From: Deltaproteobacteria bacterium
Lineage (GTDB): Bacteria; Desulfobacterota; Desulfomonilia; UBA1062
Assembly: GCA_018436855.1 (NCBI GenBank)
Contig: JAHDKO010000026.1
Coordinates: forward strand, 1-50,443
Length of the DNA stretch: 50,443 nucleotides
Direction of reading: 5' to 3'
Numbering within the stretch: the stretch's first letter is position 1; each line of letters starts with the position of its first letter. The translations under genes were made by a program, and so were the position numbers. The notes beneath the pieces were generated by a model. It saw only the letters and a list, made by a program, of their open reading frames with translations. It was not told the DNA's origin and made no database searches. Positions 7,938-16,008 of this stretch are shown piece by piece.

Positions 7938-8864
7938 TCACGGCTCTCGGGAAAAAGCTCTCCGTATTTTCTCTGCCAGAGACACGATCTCCGGCAGGTA
8001 ATCCGTGGGCAGCGGATTGATGGGGACCACCACGCCCCCGATCGATTCCGCGATCGCGCTGGCGGCCTTTCCCGAAAACTGGGACTGGACAAAGATCACC
8101 TTCACCCCTTCATCACGTGCCTTTTCGATAATCCGTGCCAGCTGCTTCGCCCCCGGCTCCTTGCCCTGCGCCTCGAGCGCCATCTGTTCCAGGCCGTACG
8201 CCTCGCAGAAATAACCGAACGCCGGGTGAAATACGTAGATCCTGCGCCCCTTCAGGGGCTCCAGGATACGGGCGATCCGTGCATCGGCCCGGTCCAGGTC
8301 CTGCAGGAGCCGCTCGAGATTGCGCTCGAACACGTCGCCGTGCTCTGGATCGAGGGCCTTCAGGGAGAGCGCGATATTCCCGGCCATGATCTTGACCCGC
8401 CCTGGGTCGAGCCAGGTATGGGGATCGGGCATCCGGCTGCCGTGTGCGTGAGCATCGGGGAGCTGGTGGGCATCAGCCTCGTTCTCTTCGTCGAAATACC
8501 GCAGCCTGACGCCTCTGACCGTATCAGTGATACTCAGATGAGGGAAGAGGCTCCTGACCCTGGAGAGCAGCGCGGACTCGAACGGCACGCCGATCGTGAA
8601 GTAGACGTCGGACTGGGCCAGGGCGGCCATCTGCGCCGGCGTGGGCTCAAAGGTGTGGGGTTCCTGCCCCTCGCCCACCAGAATCCGGACCTCCACATGG
8701 TCCCCGCCGATCCTCTCCACCAGGTATGCCTGGGGCAGGATGCTCACGAACGCCCGTATCCGCCCCCCCTCATCCGATGATGCATAAGCGGGCAAACCTG
8801 CAACGGCGGTGATGATCACGGCCGCGATCACTGCAACGGCAGAACTCGACACTCCCCTCTTCAT
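7938..8864 (-). CDS. znuA: Metal-binding periplasmic lipoprotein-like solute receptor (ZnuA family)
   Basis: 308 residues, cluster A-I metal-binding protein. An N-terminal signal peptide (VIAAVIITAVAGLPAYAS) exports it. The four metal ligands of the family are visible: His70 (EPHTFEP), His149 (DPHTWLDP), His213 (FHPAFGYF) and Asp288 (LPTDYLPE). A short His/Asp-rich loop (DAHQLPDAHAHGSRMPDPHT, 131-150) precedes the second ligand; such loops are typical of zinc rather than manganese receptors, although this one is modest. The ATG at 8864 has GAGG about nine bases upstream. A longer reading from 9062 would overlap the upstream RHH gene on the same strand and is rejected. It is 31 bases downstream of the RHH regulator. 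Confidence 0.9.
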   Translation of the reverse strand: MKRGVSSSAVAVIAAVIITAVAGLPAYASSDEGGRIRAFVSILPQAYLVERIGGDHVEVRILVGEGQEPHTFEPTPAQMAALAQSDVYFTIGVPFESALLSRVRSLFPHLSITDTVRGVRLRYFDEENEADAHQLPDAHAHGSRMPDPHTWLDPGRVKIMAGNIALSLKALDPEHGDVFERNLERLLQDLDRADARIARILEPLKGRRIYVFHPAFGYFCEAYGLEQMALEAQGKEPGAKQLARIIEKARDEGVKVIFVQSQFSGKAASAIAESIGGVVVPINPLPTDYLPEIVSLAEKIRRAFSREP

Positions 8865-8895
8865 GGAAAATATCCTCGCCGCATCCGTGAGCCGG

Positions 8896-9162
8896 TCACT
8901 TGTGATGGTGCTCCGCGCACAAGCAGACCAGATGACGCTCCCGGCAGTCTTCGCACGTTTCCATAGAATGCGCCTCCGAAAAGTCGTCCCAGTGCTGCTT
9001 CTGGTTCGGGGTGAGAATCCCGGTGCCGCTGCACAGGGGACAGACGCTCCCCAGAGCCGCAAGAACGGCCGAGCGAATGAACTCCGAGCGGTTGGGCATG
9101 CCCTGGATGACCTCGTACAGATTCCTGTCCACCTTGAAGGTCACGATCTCCTGCTTTTTCAT
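8896..9162 (-). CDS. Cys/His-rich ribbon-helix-helix protein, putative metal-sensing repressor of znuACB
   Basis: 88 residues. Residues 4-37 (QEIVTFKVD, then RNLYEVIQGM and NRSEFIRSAVLAAL) have the strand-helix-helix pattern of CopG/MetJ/NikR-type DNA-binding proteins. The rest is packed with potential metal ligands: Cys41xxCys44, Cys70xxCys73, His77, Cys80, Cys82 and a terminal His85-87 run. It heads the znuA-znuC-znuB operon, and a perfect 17-base palindrome lies 25 bases upstream of its start, at the predicted transcription start. By analogy with NikR (RHH plus metal domain controlling a nickel importer), I infer a zinc- or manganese-responsive autoregulated repressor replacing Zur. I know of no named family with this C-terminal pattern. 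RHH fold likely; metal sensing inferred. Confidence 0.72.
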   Translation of the reverse strand: MKKQEIVTFKVDRNLYEVIQGMPNRSEFIRSAVLAALGSVCPLCSGTGILTPNQKQHWDDFSEAHSMETCEDCRERHLVCLCAEHHHK

Positions 9163-9186
9163 AGGCGAATCTCCCGGATCGGATAA

Positions 9187-9239
9187 GTATTACTTGGTAA
9201 TACCCTGGAGAGATATCCTCGTGCCGGGTCTGTTGTCAA
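9187..9239 (-). promoter_or_regulatory. Promoter and palindromic operator of the RHH-znuACB operon
   Basis: On the minus strand a perfect -35 TTGACA (9239-9234) is followed by a 17-base spacer and the weak -10 ATATCT (9216-9211). Transcription would start near 9204. Immediately there, GTATTAC-TTG-GTAATAC (9187-9203) forms a perfect 7-3-7 inverted repeat, the size and symmetry expected for an RHH dimer-of-dimers site. Bound protein would block initiation. No second full copy was found in the window. Confidence 0.65.
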
Positions 9240-9341
9240 GGGATTTTATACGTGTTTCGGGGTCATCCGGGCCGGTCTGTTCCCGCGGCCCGTTACCGCC
9301 AGGCGACTTCGGTCACGCGGTTTCCGGAAGAAAACGAACAG

Positions 9342-9381
9342 GCGGGTCCGGTCCTGCCGGCAATGGCAGGACCGGACCCGC
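9342..9381 (-). terminator. Strong hairpin terminator after hflC
   Basis: A perfect 17-bp GC-rich stem (GCGGGTCCGGTCCTGCC pairing with 9365-9381) with a 6-base loop begins 7 bases past the hflC stop codon. On the minus strand it is followed by a modest T-rich stretch (TGTTCGTTTTC). It should end hflKC transcription and insulate the RHH-znu promoter just beyond. Confidence 0.7.
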
Positions 9382-9388
9382 ATAATTT

Positions 9389-10336
9389 CTATCGGGGAAC
9401 GTTTTTCAGGACGTTGTAGTAGTCGGAATCGGTTCCGATGATGATGGTCGAGTTCTCGAACGCGGATTCCTTGTAGGTCTCCAGCGTCTTGTAGAACGCA
9501 TAGAACTCAGGGTCCTGGTTGTACGCCAGGCCGTAGATCTTTGCCGCCTCGGCATCCGCCTTACCCTTGATCTCCTCGGCGGTCTTGAAGGCCCCGGAGG
9601 TGATCGACTTGAGCTCTTTTTCCATCTGCCCGATGATCTCGGCCTTCTTTCCCTCGCCTTCGGACCTGAACTGGGCAGCCTTGCGCTTGCGCTCGGAGAT
9701 CATCCGCTCATAGACCTTCTCGCGCACCTTTTCCACATAGTCCAGCCGTTTCAGTCTCACATCCACCAGCTCCATGCCGAACTGCGGCATTGCCTTGGAT
9801 GCCTCCTCGAGGATTGCCCGGGTGATCGTCTCCCGGCCGCGCACGATCTTGCCCTTGACCTCCTTGTCGACCAAGACGGAGCTTGCATCACGCTCTTCCT
9901 CGTCTTGAGCCTCGATGAGATCCGTCGATCTCACCAGCTCCACGAGCGGATTGGCGGAGACGTGGTCCTTGACCACCGAATCCAGGATGTCATCCAGCTT
10001 TGTATAGGCCTGGTCATAGGTGCCGATGGACTGGAGGAACCTCAACGGGTCCACGATCTTCCAGCGGGCCGTGGCATCCACCCAGATGAAGCGCTTGTCG
10101 CGGGTGGGGACTTCCCGGGGATCGCCGTCCCACCTGAGGATCCGCTTCTCGTACCGGGTGACCTTCTGGATGAACGGGACCTTGAAATGCAGCCCCGCAT
10201 CGCTCACCGACCCCACGGGCTTGCCAAACTGGGTGATGACCACCTGCTCGTACTCGCCTACGGTATAGAACACCCCTGATATCCCGAGAAACGCCACGAT
10301 GGCAACGGCGATCAGAATGGTCTGCAGCGCCTTCAT
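9389..10336 (-). CDS. hflC: HflC, SPFH/prohibitin-family modulator of FtsH protease
   Basis: 315 residues. One N-terminal membrane anchor (TILIAVAIVAFLGISGVFYT), then the SPFH/band-7 domain opening with VGEYEQVVITQFGKPVG, and a long charged C-terminal helix (REKVYERMISERKRKAAQFR) typical of HflC. In known systems HflK and HflC form a large inner-membrane cage around FtsH and limit its access to membrane substrates. Its ATG at 10336 overlaps the hflK stop by 4 bases (ATGA), with GGAGG upstream. An E. coli-type hflX-hflK-hflC context is absent; here the pair is a simple two-gene unit closed by a strong hairpin. Confidence 0.94.
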   Translation of the reverse strand: MKALQTILIAVAIVAFLGISGVFYTVGEYEQVVITQFGKPVGSVSDAGLHFKVPFIQKVTRYEKRILRWDGDPREVPTRDKRFIWVDATARWKIVDPLRFLQSIGTYDQAYTKLDDILDSVVKDHVSANPLVELVRSTDLIEAQDEEERDASSVLVDKEVKGKIVRGRETITRAILEEASKAMPQFGMELVDVRLKRLDYVEKVREKVYERMISERKRKAAQFRSEGEGKKAEIIGQMEKELKSITSGAFKTAEEIKGKADAEAAKIYGLAYNQDPEFYAFYKTLETYKESAFENSTIIIGTDSDYYNVLKNVPR

Positions 10337-11370
10337 TGTTCACCTCCGCTCCTGGAACCCAGCTTGTCGATATCGAGCATGGGAAGGATGGTCTTCTGCT
10401 TGCTGTCGATGACATAGACATTCTTTGCCTTGGGAATGACCTCGCGGTACATTTCCAGGTACATCCGCTTCTTGGTCACCTCTTTGGCGTTGCGATACTC
10501 CTTGAGCACGTCGCTAAACCGGGATGTCTCGCCCTTTGCCTTGTTCACCCGCTCCAGAGCATACCCCTGCGTGGAATTGATAAGGCGTTCGGCCTCTCCG
10601 CGCGCCTGGGGTATCTGGCGGTTGTACGTTTCCTGCGCCTCGTTGATGAGGCGTTCCTTTTCCTGCTGGGCCTCGTTCACCTCGTTGAAGGCGTTCTTGA
10701 CCGCATCGGGCGGGACCACGTTCTGCAGGCGCACGCCCACGATCTTTATCCCGCTGTCGTACTCGTCCAGGATCTTCTGGAGATCGTCCTGAAAAATACG
10801 GCTCACTTCTTCCCGGTTCTGCAGGACATAGTCGAAGCTTCGGTCACCGACGATCTGCCGGGCAACGGTCTCGCTGATATCGCGGATGGTCTGCACCGGA
10901 TCATGGATGGAGAAAAGAAACTTCCTCGGATCCTGACGCCGGTACTGGACGATCCACTCCATATCGATCACATTCAGGTCCCCGGTGAGAATCGTCGATT
11001 CCTTCGCCGCCTCCGTGTCTTTCCGGAATTTGCTTCTGGCGCTCGGACCCTCGCTCCTGAAACCGAATGTCTCGGTCTCCACCTTTTCGGTGTGAACGTC
11101 GATGATCCGGTCCACGCCGAAGGGGATCTTGAAATGCAGCCCCGGGGTGACCACTCCGGCAAATTTGCCGAACCTCAAAAGCACTCCCCGGTGCCCTGTC
11201 TGAACGGTATAGGCAGCAGTCAGCGCCCCGACCCCTATGATGAGAACGATAATGACAAGAGTCCACAGGCCTTTTCCCCGTTTTTTTATGGATTCGAACT
11301 GGGATTTCGCCTGTCTGATGACATCTTCGATATTTTTCTCATCTCCCTGATTACGTGGATCCCACGACAT
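10333..11370 (-). CDS. hflK: HflK, SPFH/prohibitin-family partner of HflC
   Basis: 345 residues. The start MSWDPRNQGDEKNIEDVI is classic HflK (short Gly/Asp-rich cytoplasmic tail), preceded by AAAGGAG. One membrane helix (LWTLVIIVLIIGVGALTAAYT) is followed by the SPFH domain (TGHRGVLLRFGKFAGVVTPG) and the coiled-coil region ending with the IPQARGEAERLI segment. A longer reading to 11544 has no ribosome binding site at its start and covers the likely promoter. A TTGACA -35 element lies at 11445-11440 on this strand, though its -10 (near TTACCT) is poor. It acts with HflC on FtsH in the inner membrane. Confidence 0.94.
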   Translation of the reverse strand: MSWDPRNQGDEKNIEDVIRQAKSQFESIKKRGKGLWTLVIIVLIIGVGALTAAYTVQTGHRGVLLRFGKFAGVVTPGLHFKIPFGVDRIIDVHTEKVETETFGFRSEGPSARSKFRKDTEAAKESTILTGDLNVIDMEWIVQYRRQDPRKFLFSIHDPVQTIRDISETVARQIVGDRSFDYVLQNREEVSRIFQDDLQKILDEYDSGIKIVGVRLQNVVPPDAVKNAFNEVNEAQQEKERLINEAQETYNRQIPQARGEAERLINSTQGYALERVNKAKGETSRFSDVLKEYRNAKEVTKKRMYLEMYREVIPKAKNVYVIDSKQKTILPMLDIDKLGSRSGGEQ

Positions 11371-11567
11371 AAAACCGCTCCTTTCACTGCCAATCGCAGC
11401 CTTTTCCCACAAGGGAAGGTAACCGGCTTTGAGCCGGCGTGTCAATGAGAAACGGTTTTTCCCTTTCCTCACGTGGCCTGATGAAGTACAGGGAAAGGCG
11501 GTGCCGCACGATACCCTCTCAGATCGAGAATGCACCCCGAGCACCCCTGGTCATTAGGAGATCGTGA

Positions 11568-12416
11568 GTGAGAGCAGGAAAAGGTTTCTCCGGGTACCTG
11601 AAGACAATCGACTCCAGGTTTCTCATGCTCGATTCCTTCATGGTTCACTACCTCCGGGCAGGTACCGGGGGCAGTCCGCTCATCCTCGTCCATGGAGGTG
11701 GCATGTGGCTGTACTCGTTCAGGCACAACATCCCCGCGCTCTCCGCGCATTTCTCCGTCCTTGCACTGGACATGCCGGGGTACGGCTACACCCTGCCCCT
11801 CTCCGCCCGGCAGCGCTACAGCCTCGAGGACTCGTCGGAGGTCCTGCTCCAGTTCATCAACCGGCTCGGTATCGACCGCGCGTCCTTTCTCGGGCACTCG
11901 TGGGGCGGCGGGTGGGTGCTCCACTTTGCCCGCCGGTATCCCGAAAGGGTGGAGAAACTGGTCCTGGTGGACTCGAGCGGGCTCGATGTCGGGGATGTCA
12001 TCGAGTGGGAGCTGCTCAAGTGCCCCCTCCTGGGGCCCCTGCTCCTGCGGCTCGTGACCCCCGGCGCGGTGAGGAAACGTCTCGGGCGATCTTTTTACCG
12101 CAAGGAGTTGGTTACCGAAGACATGGTGCACGAGGTGTACCTGCCCCTGAGGTTCGCGCACAACCTCAAACTTCAGATCCAGATCGCCAGACACCAGGAC
12201 TGGTCGGCCACCGAGCGGGCCCTGCCGGAGATCCGGCATGCCTCGCTGGTCATCTGGGGGGAAGACGACCGGTATCTCCCCGTCGGACTGCTCGGGGAGT
12301 TCGAGAAGCGGATGGAGAACGCCGAGTCTCGTGTCCTGCGCAGGTGCGGCCACTCCGCCCACGAGGAATATCCTGCAGAGGTCAACTCCCTGATCACCGG
12401 CTTTCTCAAGAGATAA
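11568..12416 (+). CDS. Alpha/beta-fold hydrolase
   Basis: 282 residues, the standard length. The fold's key features are present: oxyanion-hole HGGG (42-45), nucleophile elbow GHSWGG with Ser111, the acid in WGEDDRYLP and the catalytic His in CGHSAHEEYP. A lid region (roughly 145-205) separates the two halves. It resembles the C-C hydrolase and general esterase branch; the substrate is not identifiable. The GTG start at 11568 has AGGAG 7 bases upstream. It is divergent from hflK and is followed by 375 bases without a gene, so it is probably monocistronic. Confidence 0.85.
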   Translation: MRAGKGFSGYLKTIDSRFLMLDSFMVHYLRAGTGGSPLILVHGGGMWLYSFRHNIPALSAHFSVLALDMPGYGYTLPLSARQRYSLEDSSEVLLQFINRLGIDRASFLGHSWGGGWVLHFARRYPERVEKLVLVDSSGLDVGDVIEWELLKCPLLGPLLLRLVTPGAVRKRLGRSFYRKELVTEDMVHEVYLPLRFAHNLKLQIQIARHQDWSATERALPEIRHASLVIWGEDDRYLPVGLLGEFEKRMENAESRVLRRCGHSAHEEYPAEVNSLITGFLKR

Positions 12417-12791
12417 TTGTCCTGACCCCTGGCAGCCTCCTTCCCCTTCAGCGAGGACATCTCCGCTGACGGTATCTCGCTTGCGAGGCGCACCCGCAAA
12501 GCCCGGCGGGAGGGCTCTCCGGGGCTCCCCGTTCCATCCCCGCCCTTTCCTTCGATATCATCTCTGAGAGGTCCCGGGCAGACAGACAGACCTTTTTACG
12601 GTAGAGCGCGAGGGGAGGACACCAGAAGGCACGCGCCTGGGGGCAAACACGCGATCGAATCGGAAATCGGGTGTTTGCATCTTTATCTATTATACATATA
12701 TTATACAAACAATGGTTATCCTCGGCATCACGCTGCATGACAATGATGAGAGCCGGCAGCAGAAGAAAGACAGACAGGAGCCTGACAACGC
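12417..12791. other. Intergenic region between hydrolase and rhomboid genes
   Basis: No coding sequence is supported. A small hairpin (AGCCC 12500-12504 with GGGCT 12512-12516) without a T tract may end the hydrolase transcript. The AT-rich stretch from 12675 holds the rhomboid promoter, described separately. Confidence 0.5.
12675..12707 (+). promoter_or_regulatory. Promoter with helically phased direct repeats upstream of rhomboid gene
   Basis: TTGCAT (12675-12680), a 16-base spacer and TATATT (12697-12702) form a plausible sigma70 promoter. TATTATACA occurs twice, at 12688-12696 and 12699-12707, exactly 11 bases apart, so two protein molecules could bind the same helix face across the -10 element. 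Confidence 0.45.
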
Positions 12792-13988
12792 ATGTTCTTC
12801 CCCATAGGAGACACCCCGAATCCCAAGAACTTCACTCCATGGACCACCTGGGGCCTCATGGCCGCAAACATCCTGATCTATTTCTTCATCACCATTCCAC
12901 TGAGCATGCAGGGGGTCGATCCCGGCAACCCGCTCCTGGAGGAATATATCCGCAGCATCACGCCCCACCTTCCGTCCGGGGTTTCTCTCAGACAGGTGCT
13001 GGCCCAAGTCAACGCCTACGACCTGTTCACCTTTGCGAACGGGTACAAGCCGGGCGCCCCGGAATTGACCGATCTCTTCTTCAGCATGTTTCTCCACGGC
13101 GGGCTCCTGCACCTGGCAGGGAACATGCTCTTTCTGTGGATATACGGCGACAACGTGGAGCATGTGCTCGGCAGGTTCGGTTTCCTGGCAGCCTATCTGG
13201 GTACCGGCGCGGTGGCCACCTGGTTCTTCGCCTTCTTCGCCGGGCCTTCCATGATACCGCTGGTGGGGGCGTCAGGGGCCATCTCCGGCGTGCTCGGCGT
13301 GTATTTCCTGCTCTTTCCCCGGAATAAGGTCAAGGTGTTCGTGGCCCTCATCCCCTTTTACGTCGATGTGTTCCTCCTGCCCGCCCGGCTCGTCCTGGGC
13401 TTCTTCGTGATCGTGGACAATCTGCTTCCCCTGCTCATCGGCCCTCAGTCATCGGTCGCCTATGGCGCCCACATAGGAGGCTTTCTGGGAGGGCTCGTCA
13501 TCGCCCTGGCAGGAGAACGTCTTTCCTGGAGCTGGCCATGGAAAGACCGGGTGGAGAAAACGGGCAGACCGAAGGCTCCCGGGGAACCGGAGCCCCGGTA
13601 CTCGGGGGCATCCAATCTCTCAGCCGTGAGAACGGCCATGGCGAGGAAGTACCCCTCGGATGCCATCGACGCCCTCTCCCGCATGAACAGGTGGGAGATG
13701 GCCGAGTTGAGCCCGGATGAGTGCGTCACCCTCTCGGAATGGCTCGACGACACCGGTCGTTCCGCCGCTGCCTCGCGCATCCTGAAACAGTGCATCTCGA
13801 CCCACCGGAACTCGGACCGGCTTGCCGATGCGTACCTGTCGCTCGGCCTCATGCGGCTCAAGCAGGGACAGCCTACCGCCGCCTACCAGTATCTCCTTGC
13901 CGCCCTGGAGCTGAACCCCTCTGCAGAGACCAGCATGCGCGCTCATGAGGCCCTGCGCCGGATCGATGTCTACCGGGGCGGACGTTGA
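12792..13988 (+). CDS. Rhomboid-family intramembrane serine protease with C-terminal TPR region
   Basis: 398 residues. Residues 20-240 are the rhomboid membrane domain: HGGLLHLAGNMLFLW (102-116) carries the HxxxxHxxxN loop, GASGAISG has the catalytic Ser161 and AHIGGFLGG has the catalytic His227. After the last helix a linker rich in Pro and charged residues leads to a TPR-like tail (about 275-395; YLSLGLMRLKQGQPTAAYQYLLAALELNPS). The dyad is complete, so an active membrane protease is expected, cleaving within single-pass substrates. The tail probably faces the cytoplasm and binds partners; this is inference. The ATG at 12792 follows the promoter by about 85 bases. Confidence 0.9.
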   Translation: MFFPIGDTPNPKNFTPWTTWGLMAANILIYFFITIPLSMQGVDPGNPLLEEYIRSITPHLPSGVSLRQVLAQVNAYDLFTFANGYKPGAPELTDLFFSMFLHGGLLHLAGNMLFLWIYGDNVEHVLGRFGFLAAYLGTGAVATWFFAFFAGPSMIPLVGASGAISGVLGVYFLLFPRNKVKVFVALIPFYVDVFLLPARLVLGFFVIVDNLLPLLIGPQSSVAYGAHIGGFLGGLVIALAGERLSWSWPWKDRVEKTGRPKAPGEPEPRYSGASNLSAVRTAMARKYPSDAIDALSRMNRWEMAELSPDECVTLSEWLDDTGRSAAASRILKQCISTHRNSDRLADAYLSLGLMRLKQGQPTAAYQYLLAALELNPSAETSMRAHEALRRIDVYRGGR

Positions 13989-14536
13989 GGCATCGCGTCC
14001 GGGGCATGGTTCTCCTCCTTGAGGTGCGCCCCCGGACGACAACCGTGACCGCAACGACACACTCCCAAATACATCTGGAAATCCAAACGCATAAAGGCCT
14101 CTTGATGCGCCCGCCTCACCACCGGCGCAAAGGTGCTCTCTCGTAAGAACCTGGTAACGAAACGGTTTTCCACGGCGTGCAGGGGTTACAAAACAGAAAC
14201 GTCCCCCAGATGCAGTGATGCATCTTTATTACAGTTACCGCGCCTGTACCGTACAGAATCAATACGTTACTGTCTGGCCTGCATCTTGCTTATCATCACG
14301 CATGGAAATCATACGTGAGATACACTACATAGTAACGAATGTTCCCCATGTCCTGGCATTCATTTTTTTTCTTGTCATCTCCGCTTATCTGTGCTTGCAT
14401 CGTGCTTGAATGTGGTTGAATGTCAAGGGGTTGGTTGAACATGCTACTCTCAATCCGGAAGAGAAGCGAACGGTCCTCGCAGTAAAGCTCTCCTGTCCGG
14501 CATACCCATATTTCGCACCATTTGTGGAGGCATATG
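13989..14536. other. Intergenic region upstream of bactofilin gene
   Basis: No protein gene is supported. A 9-bp stem (CGTCCGGGG 13996-14004 with 14030-14038) encloses a 25-base loop just after the rhomboid stop, without a T tract. From about 14200 the sequence becomes AT-rich and contains a palindrome and a sigma54-like promoter (next entry). TGCATCTTTAT occurs at 14219-14229 and also in the rhomboid promoter at 12676-12686. Confidence 0.5.
14244..14290 (+). promoter_or_regulatory. Palindrome plus sigma54-like promoter for bactofilin gene
   Basis: TGGCCTGCATCTTGCT (14275-14290) has the GG-N10-GC spacing and most bases of a sigma54 -24/-12 promoter. Eighteen bases upstream, CTGTAC-C-GTACAG (14244-14256) is a perfect 6-1-6 palindrome. 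The start of transcription would be near 14301, giving a long (about 235-base) leader. Sigma54 activators normally bind further upstream than this palindrome, so it may bind another regulator. Confidence 0.4.
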
Positions 14537-14965
14537 ATGCTTACGAAAAAGGATAAGCAGCAAAAGGACGATATCGTCGGTCTGCTGGGCAACGGAACCT
14601 CGTTCGAAGGGATACTGAAATTCAAAGGCACGGTCAGGATCGACGGGAACTTTACCGGCGAGATCGACACCAGCGGAATGGTCATCATCGGAAACACCGC
14701 CCTGGTCAATGCCCAGATACATGCAGAAAACATCATCATCCACGGCGAGATGCACGGCGAGGTCAATGCGCACAAGAGGCTGGAGCTGAAGGCGGGGGGC
14801 AAGCTCTTCGGCAACGTCAAGACATCATCCCTCACCATCGAGAACGGCGTCATCTTCAACGGCCATTGCCAGATGGTGCGCGAGGAGCCCAGGAAGCTCC
14901 GCGAAGCAGAGCCTCTTCCTCAGCCGGCGGAAACATCCGAAGCATCCGGGCCATACAAGGCATAG
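14537..14965 (+). CDS. Bactofilin (polymer-forming cytoskeletal protein)
   Basis: 142 residues. A short N-terminal tail (MLTKKDKQQKDD) precedes the beta-helical bactofilin core (DIVGLLGNGTSFEGILKFKG to about residue 115), with the family signature TVRIDGNFTGEID and regularly spaced Gly turns. The C-terminal tail is Pro/Glu-rich and disordered. Bactofilins polymerise without nucleotides and scaffold cell-wall or envelope enzymes at the inner membrane. The ATG at 14537 is favoured: GGAGG ends 6 bases upstream, against 3 bases for the adjacent ATG at 14534. It converges with the pilin-like operon. Compare the membrane-anchored bactofilin-like protein at 5274-6137. Confidence 0.9.
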   Translation: MLTKKDKQQKDDIVGLLGNGTSFEGILKFKGTVRIDGNFTGEIDTSGMVIIGNTALVNAQIHAENIIIHGEMHGEVNAHKRLELKAGGKLFGNVKTSSLTIENGVIFNGHCQMVREEPRKLREAEPLPQPAETSEASGPYKA

Positions 14966-14998
14966 CCGTGCACGGCCCCGGCATTCCACGGGCCTTCT

Positions 14999-15418
14999 CT
15001 AAGGAGCGGGGATGATCTCGCTGAACGATACCTGCGGGCACCCGCTTTCCTTGAGCGAAATCTGCGAGCCGAAATCTTCAGCTTTCCGCATACCTTCATC
15101 CCACGCGACAGAGAGAACCACCTGCTTGCCCTTTGGGGATTCATCGATCTGCCAGAAACGGTAATATCCGCCCCGGCCGCCGTATTCAATGGGATTGGCT
15201 GGGTCCCGGTGCCATCCCGCCCGGAGATCGGGAGAATCATAATCGAGCACGGCGAGCCTTACCAGGGCGGTATGCCCCAAAACAGCGGCACAGGTGTGAG
15301 CCTGGGCATAGCTGCCGGACCGGGTGGCGAGAATCGATATTCTGGCCGCCGCCGTGAAGAGGAGCATGATCACCAGAAGAGTGACCAGCACTTCCAGAAG
15401 ACTGAAACCCCTGCTCAC
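14999..15418 (-). CDS. Type IV pilin-like protein (PilV/pseudopilin type)
   Basis: About 139 residues beginning with a short leader and the prepilin peptidase motif: GFSLLEVLVTLLVIMLLF, where cleavage before Phe would expose the Glu5-bearing hydrophobic helix that packs pilus fibres. The rest is a small globular head with one Cys. The GTG at 15418 overlaps the stop of the FimT-like gene by 4 bases and has GGGAGG upstream; a longer reading from 15451 would run into that gene. It is the last member of a purM-to-pilin transcription unit. No PilW/PilX/PilY1 companions follow. Confidence 0.8.
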   Translation of the reverse strand: MSRGFSLLEVLVTLLVIMLLFTAAARISILATRSGSYAQAHTCAAVLGHTALVRLAVLDYDSPDLRAGWHRDPANPIEYGGRGGYYRFWQIDESPKGKQVVLSVAWDEGMRKAEDFGSQISLKESGCPQVSFSEIIPAP

Positions 15419-16008
15419 GGCAGCGCCTCCCAGGTGCCGCGGTATTCCCACATCCTGACCACCCCCGATGCGGGCAGCACCCTGATCGCCATGGACCGGT
15501 CATCGGACCGGAGATAGATGCTCCCGGCATTGCAGCACCCCAGCGACGAGAAGCTGATACGATTGTTGACAAAACTGATGCCATCTTCGGGAACCGTGGT
15601 ACCGTTGGGCCCCGTGCCGGTCGTACATCCGAAGGAGACCCTCCCATCCAGCCTGTCCGGACCCAGCCGCTGCTCAGTGCCGTCCATCTCGGAATCCCCG
15701 TCCGCATCGCCAAAGCAGATCCAGGTGCCTGCAGCCGGCTGAAAAACCACTTTCCAGTCATGCCCCTGCTCCATGGCCAGATCCCGCGCGCGGTGCAGGG
15801 CGAGGGCAAGCTTGTCGGCCTGTGAGGACAGAGATTTCCGTGACAACAGGCTTCCCAGGTCCGGCAAAGCCATGACCGCCAGAATCGACGCAATGAAGAG
15901 AACCACCAGAAGCTCGAGGAGCGTTACACCCGCGATGCCTAGACCATCATCCTTGCGACGATCAGATCCGACCTGTTCAGGTCCTTGAGTATTGCATTCG
16001 CCATGCAT
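15415..16008 (-). CDS. GspH/FimT-type pseudopilin
   Basis: 197 residues. The type III signal region is GVTLLELLVVLFIASILAVM, with Glu at +5 after the expected prepilin peptidase site, followed by the GspH/FimT layout: RARDLAMEQG helix and a beta-rich head (FVNNRISFSSLGCCNAGSIY). Such minor pilins start or prime type IV pilus or type II secretion fibres. The ATG at 16008 gives a long leader and overlaps the upstream oxidoreductase gene by 70 bases; no alternative ATG, GTG or TTG lies before the pilin motif, so this start is forced. Translational coupling is likely. Confidence 0.82.
   Translation of the reverse strand: MHGECNTQGPEQVGSDRRKDDGLGIAGVTLLELLVVLFIASILAVMALPDLGSLLSRKSLSSQADKLALALHRARDLAMEQGHDWKVVFQPAAGTWICFGDADGDSEMDGTEQRLGPDRLDGRVSFGCTTGTGPNGTTVPEDGISFVNNRISFSSLGCCNAGSIYLRSDDRSMAIRVLPASGVVRMWEYRGTWEALP

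Noticed and set aside
12448..12738. 96-codon minus-strand frame in the gap before the rhomboid gene
   Set aside because: Covers the rhomboid promoter and lacks any motif or ribosome binding site.
14244..14256. LexA (SOS) box
   Set aside because: CTGT-N5-ACAG has the wrong spacing for the E. coli type and does not match other LexA sites known to me.
14215..14409. 64-codon frame between rhomboid and bactofilin
   Set aside because: Lies over the sigma54-like promoter; no ribosome binding site.
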